Of a DNA stretch of 16,400 nt, positions 6,985-13,142 are shown piece after piece; the stretch's first letter is position 1; each line of letters begins with the position of its first letter. The notes below the pieces were generated by a model. It saw only the letters and a list, made by a program, of their open reading frames with translations, did no database searches and had not been told where the DNA came from. Source of the stretch: JAWOHX01 sp046484975 (GTDB lineage: Bacteria; Bacillota; Clostridia; DUPQ01); assembly GCA_046484975.1 (NCBI GenBank), contig JAWOHX010000002.1, positions 1 through 16,400 on the forward strand, written 5' to 3'. A program made the position numbers and the translations under genes.

Positions 6985-8160
6985 TCACCAGGGTCTTCGT
7001 TTTCTTCGCTGATAAGCCCGGATGATGTCCTGGTATTTGATGAAGGATTCATCCACGATTTTTTCCCAGCCTTCCGGGAGGGTGGCCAGGGCATTGTCGC
7101 TGACTTTTCCGAGAAGGTCCCTGTTGCCCATGGCATTCAGGACTGTCCGGGTGAAACTGTCCAGGGTGTTCTCGCAGAGGAACCCGTTCTGGGAGTCGAT
7201 GATGTCTTCCGCCGCGTTGCATCCCTCAATGAGCACAGAGGGGCACCGGAGGGCGGCGGCTTCCCGGACCACCTGGCCGAAGGTGTCGTAGAGGGAGGGA
7301 AACAGGAAAAGGTCCGCCCGTGCATACATGCTTTTCAGAAGGTCCCGGTCCATGATCTGCCCTGTGAAGATGACCTCCTTGCGCAGCCCCAGCTCGAAGA
7401 CCAGGTTTTTCAGATCCATCTCGATTTCCCCCGCGCCGACAAAGAACATCCTGAACGGGGTCTTGTTTTTCTTGATTTCCAGGAGGCTTTCCGCAATGAG
7501 CCGCAGGTTCTTGTGCCAGATGAGCTGCCCTGTGTACAGAAGGACGAAGTCATCCGGGGAGAGCTTGTAGCGCTTGTCCATCTGGCTTCTCCTGGCCTCG
7601 TAATCCGCAGGCATCTCCATGTCCGTGCCATTCCTGACCACATCGACATCCCCCCTGAACCCGTAGTCCTTCAGGGTCTTCACCGTGCGCTTGTTCACTG
7701 TCCAAACGGCGTCGGCCTTTTCATAGTAGTACACGATGCCGTCCATCACCTGCTGTGTGATGATGTCCGAGAGAAGCTTGTCCTTGAAATCATAATAGTA
7801 TTGTGAATGGAAGGTTGCCACCAGAGGGATTCTTTTTTCCTTGGCGATCTGCCTGGCAAAAACACCGGATGAAAACGGGGTGTGGGCATGGATGATCTCC
7901 AGTGGGATTTCGGAGAGGACCCTCCTGCATTCAAAACTGATGCCATGAAGCCCGATCCGGTAGGGCTTCCTCGGAAGGAAGGGGATGGATTTGTAACGGA
8001 TGACCTCGTACTCCTCACGGTCTGTGTAGTTGGGGAACTCAGGGACCACCACATATGCGTCCCCATATTTCCTGTTCAGCCAGTAGGCATACTGGCGCAC
8101 ACCATTTGCCACCCCATCGATGATTGGGGGAAATGAATCGTTGAACTGGGCTGTGAGCAT
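6985..8160 (-). CDS. GT4 family glycosyltransferase (diacylglycerol glycosyltransferase-like)
   Basis: A GT-B fold retaining glycosyltransferase, 391 residues with no signal peptide, probably acting at the inner face of the membrane. The N-terminal acceptor domain (about 1-170) carries GVANGVRQ and HAHTPFSSG (91-99) followed by VATFHSQYYYDF. That pattern is common in 1,2-diacylglycerol 3-glucosyltransferases and phosphatidylinositol mannosyltransferase-like enzymes. The nucleotide-sugar domain has RNGTD (about 176-180), LLYTGQLIWHKN, VGAGE and FPSLYDTFGQVVREAA. Here Asp292 and Glu300 take the place of the usual EX7E pair; Asp in the first position occurs in part of the family. The C-terminus is basic (RRKRRPW), which could help bind anionic lipids. 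Glycolipid synthesis is an inference. The ATG at 8160 is preceded by GGAGGTG (8164-8170); the in-frame TTG at 8172 is part of that ribosome site region and is rejected. Confidence 0.88.
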   Translation of the reverse strand: MLTAQFNDSFPPIIDGVANGVRQYAYWLNRKYGDAYVVVPEFPNYTDREEYEVIRYKSIPFLPRKPYRIGLHGISFECRRVLSEIPLEIIHAHTPFSSGVFARQIAKEKRIPLVATFHSQYYYDFKDKLLSDIITQQVMDGIVYYYEKADAVWTVNKRTVKTLKDYGFRGDVDVVRNGTDMEMPADYEARRSQMDKRYKLSPDDFVLLYTGQLIWHKNLRLIAESLLEIKKNKTPFRMFFVGAGEIEMDLKNLVFELGLRKEVIFTGQIMDRDLLKSMYARADLFLFPSLYDTFGQVVREAAALRCPSVLIEGCNAAEDIIDSQNGFLCENTLDSFTRTVLNAMGNRDLLGKVSDNALATLPEGWEKIVDESFIKYQDIIRAYQRRKRRPW

Positions 8161-8186
8161 GTTCACCTCCAAGCTTTGCTTATTCC

Positions 8187-8215
8187 ATTATTCCTTCATG
8201 AAGGCCTTTTGTCAA
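8187..8215 (-). promoter_or_regulatory. Sigma-A promoter of the glycosyltransferase gene
   Basis: On the minus strand: -35 TTGACA (8215-8210), 17 bases, -10 AATAAT (8192-8187). The -35 is perfect and the -10 matches five of six. The start near 8180 leaves a leader of about 20 bases with GGAGGTG. A second TTGACA lies 11 bases further upstream (8226-8221), without a good -10 partner. Confidence 0.75.
8193..8204. promoter_or_regulatory. 12-bp perfect palindrome in the promoter spacer (possible operator)
   Basis: CCTTCATGAAGG is a perfect 12-bp palindrome lying wholly in the 17-base spacer between the -35 and -10 hexamers of the glycosyltransferase promoter. A dimeric repressor bound there would block RNA polymerase. 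It could also arise by chance, and no regulator gene is adjacent. Confidence 0.4.
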
Positions 8216-8254
8216 TGCTATGTCAACATCGTTTCGATTTTTCGCGACTGGAAT

Positions 8255-8274
8255 CCATGTCTATGAAAACATGG
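8255..8274. repeat. Inverted repeat upstream of the 8316 gene
   Basis: CCATGT (8255-8260) and ACATGG (8269-8274) are perfect inverted arms around eight bases. They lie 42-61 bases before the ATG at 8316, just upstream of a possible -10 TAGAAT (8285-8290). This could be a regulator site or a hairpin; no convincing -35 is present to fix the promoter. Confidence 0.4.
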
Positions 8275-8315
8275 CGGCTTGCTGTAGAATAAAAGAAAAA
8301 CAGCAGGAGAACCTG

Positions 8316-9161
8316 ATGGATCCATTCACCATTACCATTTTGGTCATCGTGGCCACCACCCTTCTGGCATCCTATCTGAAACGGATCACCAAGGACAGAT
8401 GCCTGAAGAATTTCGAAGGCTACATCGTTACCCTCTTTCTTTCCGACGATGCCCGCTATTGCGGGAAGCTGGATGTGGAAAGCACCGGCATGGAGGTAAT
8501 TTTCCAGGAAAGCGCACGGGAAGGCAACCTGGTGAAGATGAGCCACATCCTGTACAAAGACGAATACCCCCTCCTTCTCTGGATGTTGCGCTACCATGAC
8601 CAGCTGACGGCGAGGGGAGTGAAACGCCGGGACAAGGCGTTGAAAAAAACATACCACCCCACCGTTCTCATGAAGATGAGGCGTAAAACCATCAATTTCT
8701 TCAAGCTCATCAAGGATTCCCTGATGGAGATCATGGGCATATTGTCAGGAAGGCTGAAGACAGCGAACCCGGGAGCGATGGTCGTGGAGAACGAGAGATA
8801 TGCAGGACGCGTCAGCCAGGAACTGGTGAACACCATTGATGCCACTTTCGATCCCCTGCTGGAGAAATACATCGGAAATGTGGTGTGCCTGCAGATGAAG
8901 CAAAAGGACGGCCTGATCAATTTGTCCGGCATCCTGAAGGAATACACCCAGCATTTCATCGAACTGCTGGACATGAGGGATGAACAGGGCAGATGCTACG
9001 ATGCGGTGATTCCAAGGAGGCTTTGTCATGTCCGCGGGCTGGGGGAAAGCGCAGAGAGCTATTCCATCTTCTCGATGGACTTCAATATTCGGAAATACAA
9101 GAGATTCTTCAGCAAAATCAACACTGCAATGAAGAACAATGGAACAAAACAGGAAAAATGA
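8316..9161 (+). CDS. Unrecognised single-pass membrane protein with duplicated beta-rich segment
   Basis: I do not recognise this family. It has 281 residues. Residues 4-20 form one hydrophobic helix, followed by basic residues (LKRITKDR), so the bulk is most likely cytoplasmic. Two segments look alike: 33-65 (FEGYIVTLFLSDD, then GKLDVESTGMEVIF) and 182-219 (LEKYIGNVVCLQM, then LSGILKEYTQHFIELLD). Both read as short strands with a 'G-x-L ... G/Y ... E-x-x' pattern, as in small Sm-like or PRC-like beta-barrels; this is a guess. Between them is a helical, very basic stretch (100-150). There is no catalytic motif. The ATG at 8316 is preceded by AGGAG at six bases; the frame is open back to 8220 but without a ribosome site. 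It diverges from the GT4 gene and shares its control region, so a link to envelope lipid metabolism is possible but unproven. It ends eight bases before the opposing fucosidase. Confidence 0.8.
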   Translation: MDPFTITILVIVATTLLASYLKRITKDRCLKNFEGYIVTLFLSDDARYCGKLDVESTGMEVIFQESAREGNLVKMSHILYKDEYPLLLWMLRYHDQLTARGVKRRDKALKKTYHPTVLMKMRRKTINFFKLIKDSLMEIMGILSGRLKTANPGAMVVENERYAGRVSQELVNTIDATFDPLLEKYIGNVVCLQMKQKDGLINLSGILKEYTQHFIELLDMRDEQGRCYDAVIPRRLCHVRGLGESAESYSIFSMDFNIRKYKRFFSKINTAMKNNGTKQEK

Positions 9162-9169
9162 CATCGGTC

Positions 9170-10459
9170 TCAGTCCCGGTAGGCTTTTCCTTCATGAAGC
9201 TGGGGATAGCCGCTGGCGAACACATATTCAGGAGGCGCGTCGAACTCCATTTCAATCACCGTGATGCCCAGGATGTCATCCACGGGTTTTTCCGGCATCC
9301 CCTTCAGGAGGATGCGCTGGTCCCTGTGTTCAAACTGGATGGAACGGCCATCCTTGAGGAAACGGACGGCTTTGGGTGCGTTCATGTAGCCCCCGATCCC
9401 CATCTCGCCGCTTTCCGGCCAGATCCAGTTCCAAAGATAGACGCTTTTGCCGTCATAGGAAGCCGCACAGACCCCGTTGCCACCCACAGGCAGGTTCCGG
9501 ACCATTTTGCCATATACAGCCCTGCCGTTTTCCCGGAGCCAGCCCCCGACTTTTCCCAGGGGTTCCAGGGCTTCCGACGGCACAGAACCGTCTGGAGCTG
9601 GTCCGATGTTGAGAAGCAGGTTCCCCCCGTTTCGGGCGCAGGTGGAGAGCATCCGGACGATGCCGTGGGCGTTGTAGCTGTAGGCGGCGGCTTGGGTGGA
9701 ATCCACATAGCCCCAGCTGATGCCATTGAAGGTCATGCAGGCTTCCCAGTCCGTCTCGGTTGCCTTGATGTGTTCCTCCGGGGTGGAGAAATCCTCCGGG
9801 AGATAGGAACGGTTGTTGATGATGATATGGGGCTGGAGGGCGCGCATGTGCTGGTTCATCTCCAGGGAGTTCCATCCTTCCATGGTTCCCATGGGACGGG
9901 CCACATCGTACCAAAGGATGTCGATTTTTCCGTAATTGGTGAGTAGTTCTGTATTCAAGGCTTGGATGTACCCTAGAAACCTCGTCCGGGCACTGCTGTC
10001 GAAGGCGCATCTCCATCCGTCCGGATGGTGCCAGTCCATAAGGGAGGAATAGAACCCAATCCCCAGGCCGAATTTCCGGCAGGCATCCACGAATTCCCGG
10101 ACGATGTCCCGTTTGGGACCGAGATTCATCGAATTGTAGGGATTGGCGGCGGAGTCCCAGAGACTGAATCCCTCGTGGTGACGGGTTGTCATCACCATGT
10201 AGCGCATGCCCGCTTTTTTTGCCAACCTGGCCCATTCCTCCGGCGCGCCCTGCTTCGGGCAGAATGTATCTGCCAGCCTTTCATATTCCCCGACGGGGAT
10301 GTTCTCATGAGTCATGACCCATTCGTTCCGGCCCACACCGGAATAGAGGCCATAATGGATGAACATGCCGAACCGGGCCTTGCGCCACCAGTCCATGCGG
10401 GCATCCCGCGTGCTTCCGATTTCCTTGAGATAATCTTCCTTGCAAAGCAGTTTATCCAT
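9170..10459 (-). CDS. GH29 alpha-L-fucosidase, cytoplasmic
   Basis: Predicted retaining alpha-L-fucosidase, 429 residues, which hydrolyses alpha-linked L-fucose from oligosaccharides. Family motifs are in order: RFGMFIHYGLYS (29-40, His35), RHHEGFSLWDS (93-103, His94 and His95), GFYSSLMDWHHPD, and IDILWYDVARP with Asp185 in the position of the catalytic nucleophile. TPEEH (226-230) and WEACMTFNGISWGY follow; the acid/base is probably one of the Glu residues here but cannot be assigned by eye. NGGNLLLNIGP (277-287) is another family hallmark. There is no signal peptide and no carbohydrate-binding module, so it should act on sugars already imported. No fucose-metabolism or sugar-transport gene is in the window. 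The ATG at 10459 has GGAGG nine bases upstream. It lies in the same direction as, and 104 bp downstream of, the amino acid transporter operon, so read-through is possible. Confidence 0.93.
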   Translation of the reverse strand: MDKLLCKEDYLKEIGSTRDARMDWWRKARFGMFIHYGLYSGVGRNEWVMTHENIPVGEYERLADTFCPKQGAPEEWARLAKKAGMRYMVMTTRHHEGFSLWDSAANPYNSMNLGPKRDIVREFVDACRKFGLGIGFYSSLMDWHHPDGWRCAFDSSARTRFLGYIQALNTELLTNYGKIDILWYDVARPMGTMEGWNSLEMNQHMRALQPHIIINNRSYLPEDFSTPEEHIKATETDWEACMTFNGISWGYVDSTQAAAYSYNAHGIVRMLSTCARNGGNLLLNIGPAPDGSVPSEALEPLGKVGGWLRENGRAVYGKMVRNLPVGGNGVCAASYDGKSVYLWNWIWPESGEMGIGGYMNAPKAVRFLKDGRSIQFEHRDQRILLKGMPEKPVDDILGITVIEMEFDAPPEYVFASGYPQLHEGKAYRD

Positions 10460-10510
10460 GGTCCCATTCCTCCGGTTTTAGATTTTTTTTCATTTTACCC
10501 TTATCATTCT

Positions 10511-10554
10511 ATCATATCCCGACAGGCGGGAATGATCCTGGTGAAATGTTTTCA
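10511..10554 (-). promoter_or_regulatory. Putative control region of the fucosidase gene
   Basis: This stretch contains a possible -10 TATGAT (10516-10511), without a good -35. It also has a small hairpin TCCCG/CGGGA (stem 10517-10521 with 10527-10531) and an inverted repeat TGAAA-TGT-TTTCA (10542-10554) at about -38 to -50 from the predicted start. The repeat resembles a catabolite-control site but lacks the central CG and is one base short. No T-run follows the hairpin, so it is not an intrinsic terminator for the operon upstream. Confidence 0.3.
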
Positions 10555-10563
10555 AGGAAAGAA

Positions 10564-11313
10564 TCAGACGTCTGTGGGGGAAGGCAGGCAGTGGCTGTGG
10601 GAAAGGAACTCCCTGAGCTTCGCGCTTGACGGGCGGCTGAAGAATCCTTCCGCATCCCCGTCTTCAATGATACGGCCTTCGTCCACATAGATGACATGGT
10701 CAGCGGCTTTGCGTGCGAAAGCCATTTCGTGGGTCACCATCAGGATGTCTGTTCCTTCCCTTTTCAGGGTGAGGATCATGTCCAACACCCCGGTGGTGAG
10801 CTGGGGATCCAGGGCTGAAGTGGGTTCGTCGAAAAGCAGGAGATCAGAGTTGATGGCCAGGGCCCTGGCGATGGCGATTCGCTGCTGTTGCCCGCCGGAG
10901 AGTTTGGCAGGTATTTTCCCGGCATGCTCCTGCAGGTTGAATTTTTCAAGCAGCGCCATGCAGGTGTCAAAGGCTTGCTCCCGGGTGTATCCATGGACCT
11001 TGATGAGGGGGATGGTGATGTTCTCCAATGCAGTCCAGTGGGGGAAGAGGTTGTAGGCCTGGAAGACCACACCAACACCCTTCCGATACTCTTTCAGCCA
11101 CTTTTCATCGTTAATGATACGATTGCCATTGATGGTGATCTCCCCGCTTGTGGCGGGTTCCAAACCCGCAAGAAGACGGAGGAGGGTGGATTTCCCCCCT
11201 CCGGAGGGACCCACGATGACCAGTGAGGAAATCCCTTCGAGCCGCAGGGAGATGTTGTCCAGTGCCGTCTGGTGTTCATACTGTTTGGTCAGGTTGCGGA
11301 TCTCAAGATTCAT
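10564..11313 (-). CDS. Polar amino acid ABC transporter, ATP-binding protein
   Basis: The nucleotide-binding subunit of a GlnQ/HisP-class importer, 249 residues, which powers uptake at the cytoplasmic face. Walker A is GPSGGGKST (about 35-43), the Q-loop is at VVFQAYNLFP, the ABC signature is LSGGQQQR, Walker B is LLLFDEPTSALDP, and the H-loop is MVTHEM. All are intact. The length is usual for the family. The start at 11313 lies inside the permease gene (11-bp overlap), with AAGGAAA upstream, so it is translationally coupled as the last gene of a three-gene operon. Which amino acid it serves must be inferred from the binding protein and is unknown. Confidence 0.95.
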   Translation of the reverse strand: MNLEIRNLTKQYEHQTALDNISLRLEGISSLVIVGPSGGGKSTLLRLLAGLEPATSGEITINGNRIINDEKWLKEYRKGVGVVFQAYNLFPHWTALENITIPLIKVHGYTREQAFDTCMALLEKFNLQEHAGKIPAKLSGGQQQRIAIARALAINSDLLLFDEPTSALDPQLTTGVLDMILTLKREGTDILMVTHEMAFARKAADHVIYVDEGRIIEDGDAEGFFSRPSSAKLREFLSHSHCLPSPTDV

Positions 11314-12085
11314 AGAAGTATTTCCTTTCCAGCCATTTGGAAAGCAGGGACACAGGGATGGTGATCAGCAGGTAGCCCAGCGCCAGGATGGTGAAATTCT
11401 CGAAGGCGCGGAAGGTCAGTGAGTTCACCTCCAGGGTGTTCATGGTGAATTCGCTCACGGCGATGACGGAAAGCAGGGAGGAATCCTTCACCAGGGAAGA
11501 CAACTGGCCGGCCAGGGAAGGGAGGATCCTCCGGAAAACCTGGGGGAAGATGATGTACCGGTAAACCTGCCACTTGGTGAAGCCGAGGGAGCTGGCGGTG
11601 ATCAGCTGGGACTGGGGAATGCTCTCGATGCCACCCCGGATGATCTCCGTCACATAAGCCCCGGTGAACAGGGACAGGATCACGACGCCCACGAGGAACT
11701 TGTTGGCGAGGCCCACGGCGTCTGCGATGATGAAATAGAAAAAGAGGATCTGCACAAGGAAAGGCGTTCCCCGGATGAGCTCCACATAGAATCTGGCAAG
11801 GAAACGGAAGAAGAGGATACGGCCTTTCAGGGCCAGGGCGTTGACGGAGCCTATGGCCAGTGCGATGAACAAGGAGATGACGCTGATCTCCAGCGTCATC
11901 AGGAAGCCCCGCAGGAATTTGGCCCGGTAGGTGAAGATCACCGAGAAGTCAAAGACATAGTTCAGCCTCAGGATGGCGAACAGGGCAATCCCCAGAATGA
12001 ACAAACCCACCAGAAGCACATTGAAGCTTCTTTTTGCGAAAGGTATTTTCCCGTTGTCGTCCCTCACGGTGAACAGCTGTCTCAT
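11303..12085 (-). CDS. Polar amino acid ABC transporter, permease (HisM family)
   Basis: The membrane subunit of the importer, 260 residues. After a short polar N-terminus there is a hydrophobic helix (about 25-45) and then the characteristic permease core beginning FLRGFLMTLEISVISLFIA, with about five helices in all. The EAA-type loop that docks the ATPase reads QLITASSLGFTKWQVYRYIIFPQ (about 157-179), including the conserved Gly. A single permease gene implies a homodimer. It starts at ATG 12085, seven bases after the stop of the binding protein; the ribosome site (GGGGA) is weak, consistent with coupling to the preceding gene. Confidence 0.93.
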   Translation of the reverse strand: MRQLFTVRDDNGKIPFAKRSFNVLLVGLFILGIALFAILRLNYVFDFSVIFTYRAKFLRGFLMTLEISVISLFIALAIGSVNALALKGRILFFRFLARFYVELIRGTPFLVQILFFYFIIADAVGLANKFLVGVVILSLFTGAYVTEIIRGGIESIPQSQLITASSLGFTKWQVYRYIIFPQVFRRILPSLAGQLSSLVKDSSLLSVIAVSEFTMNTLEVNSLTFRAFENFTILALGYLLITIPVSLLSKWLERKYFYES

Positions 12086-12092
12086 GTGTCCC

Positions 12093-12899
12093 CTATTCCC
12101 CTATGTCGAAGAAGAAGGGCAGTCCCTGGTCGTCGAATACCTTCTTGACATCCCCAAGGTAGGTGTCCGCCAGCATGTTGAGCCTGCCGTCCTCCCGGTA
12201 CTGCCTGATGAAGGCGTTGGCCTGCTCCAGGAGTGCCGTGTCATCCTTGCGCAGCGCCATTCCCCAGAAATCGAATTCCTCCTGGAAAACCTCGAAGGAA
12301 GCCCGGGTGGTGTCTGCATATCCCTGGGCGCTTTTGTATATGGTCAGGGCATCATAGATGAAAGCATCCGCCTTCCCCTGGGAGACTTCCAGGATGCCTT
12401 CCGTCTCTTTCTCAAACACCACGATGTTCTGTTCCGGAAGCTGGCTGATGGCGAAGATGTGGCCGGTGGTTCCCCGCTTGACGGCCAGTTTCCGCCCCGG
12501 GGCCTTCAGGTCCGCGAAGCTTTGCACCGGAGAATTGTGGTGGATGAGCAGGGACAGCTGGGCCTTTGCGTAGGGTATGGAGAAGTTGACGGTCTTGGCG
12601 CGTTCCTCGGTGATGGTCATGGAGGAAATGATGAGGTCGACCTTTCCGGTGGTCAAGGAGGGGATGAGGCCCGTCCAGGCCATGTTCTCGATACGCACCG
12701 GCCTTCCGAGGTATTCCCCCAGCGCCAGGGCCATCTGCACGGAGATGCCATCCGGATTGCCCTGGGCGTCCGTCATCTCGAAGGGGGGATAGGCCAATTC
12801 CATGCCCACCACCAGTTCATTGTTATCGTTTGCTTTGCAACCTGCGAAGACGAAAACCATCATGGCGGCTGCGAGGAATATTGATATGATTTTTTTCAA
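12093..12899 (-). CDS. Polar amino acid ABC transporter, substrate-binding lipoprotein (family 3)
   Basis: Captures the amino acid outside the membrane and delivers it to the permease; 268 residues. It begins with a lipoprotein signal: two Lys, a hydrophobic stretch and a lipobox ending FAGC, with Cys21 as the lipidated residue. The family-3 solute-binding fold is marked by GMELAYPPFEMTDAQGNPDGISVQ, DLIISSMTITEERAKTVNFS and LAVKRGTTG. The specific ligand is unclear. The start is TTG 12899, with a perfect AAGGAGG (12905-12911) five bases upstream. An in-frame ATG at 12920 would put seven extra residues before the signal peptide and has no ribosome site. First gene of the operon with the permease and ATPase; it has a consensus promoter and a leader of about 115 bases. 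Confidence 0.95.
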   Translation of the reverse strand: MKKIISIFLAAAMMVFVFAGCKANDNNELVVGMELAYPPFEMTDAQGNPDGISVQMALALGEYLGRPVRIENMAWTGLIPSLTTGKVDLIISSMTITEERAKTVNFSIPYAKAQLSLLIHHNSPVQSFADLKAPGRKLAVKRGTTGHIFAISQLPEQNIVVFEKETEGILEVSQGKADAFIYDALTIYKSAQGYADTTRASFEVFQEEFDFWGMALRKDDTALLEQANAFIRQYREDGRLNMLADTYLGDVKKVFDDQGLPFFFDIGE

Positions 12900-12904
12900 G
12901 GGAA

Positions 12905-12911
12905 CCTCCTT
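12905..12911 (-). promoter_or_regulatory. Ribosome binding site setting the TTG start of the binding protein
   Basis: AAGGAGG on the minus strand, five bases before TTG 12899. It lies inside the coding region if the upstream ATG (12920) were used, which argues for the TTG. A strong site with a weak start codon may tune expression. Confidence 0.8.
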
Positions 12912-12922
12912 GTCATCCATGG

Positions 12923-12937
12923 GTCCGGATATCGGAC
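12923..12937 (-). promoter_or_regulatory. Small hairpin in the transporter operon leader
   Basis: GTCCG and CGGAC pair around a five-base loop, about 12 bases upstream of the ribosome site of the first operon gene. It could modulate translation or mRNA stability. No T-run follows it and no known riboswitch pattern is recognised in the leader. Confidence 0.3.
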
Positions 12938-13020
12938 AGGTCCTGCCTGCGCGGCATTGCCGGCCTTTTCGTATATATACCCGGTTTTTTATCTTGTTTT
13001 CAAGGAATCACCATATTTGA

Positions 13021-13049
13021 ATTATATGTCCACCCTGCATTCCTGTCAA
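13021..13049 (-). promoter_or_regulatory. Perfect consensus sigma-A promoter of the ABC transporter operon
   Basis: On the minus strand: TTGACA (13049-13044), exactly 17 bases, TATAAT (13026-13021). Both hexamers are identical to consensus. The predicted start near 13014 gives a leader of about 115 bases to TTG 12899. Such a promoter is expected to be strong unless repressed. Confidence 0.85.
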
Positions 13050-13065
13050 ACTCCGTGTGCATCGA

Positions 13066-13095
13066 TTGTAATATTTCCGGGGATGCTGGTATAAT
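13066..13095 (+). promoter_or_regulatory. Sigma-A promoter of the subtilase gene, extended -10
   Basis: TTGTAA (13066-13071), 18 bases, then TG-G-TATAAT (TATAAT at 13090-13095): a perfect -10 with the extended TG motif and a four-of-six -35. The start near 13102 gives a leader of about 41 bases before ATG 13143. It stands back to back with the transporter promoter, the -35 elements being 16 bases apart. Confidence 0.75.
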
Positions 13096-13105
13096 GGATG
13101 TAACA

Positions 13106-13121
13106 TGCGGGCGCACCCGCA
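13106..13121 (+). promoter_or_regulatory. Hairpin at the 5' end of the subtilase mRNA
   Basis: TGCGGG (13106-13111) pairs perfectly with CCCGCA (13116-13121) around CGCA. It begins within a few bases of the predicted transcription start, so the mRNA would carry a GC-rich stem at its very 5' end, an arrangement known to stabilise some bacterial mRNAs. There is no T-run, so it is not a terminator. Confidence 0.5.
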
Positions 13122-13142
13122 CTCTTGATTGTGGGGATGCAT

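Noticed and set aside
6974..6992. Possible terminator between korB and the glycosyltransferase (GGT-GAA-ACC then a T-run on the minus strand).
   Set aside because: The stem is only three or four pairs, too weak to support an intrinsic terminator.
8993..9946. Long plus-strand open frame across the fucosidase.
   Set aside because: It starts inside the unknown membrane gene and runs antisense to all the GH29 motifs; composition is typical of the complement of a GC-rich gene.
11973..12884. Plus-strand open frame opposite the binding protein gene.
   Set aside because: The minus strand encodes a complete family-3 lipoprotein with all motifs; the plus frame has no domain and no ribosome site.
12900..13014. 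Possible T-box, lysine or other amino acid riboswitch in the transporter leader.
   Set aside because: The leader is too short, lacks the T-box antiterminator sequence, and has no terminator hairpin with a T-run.
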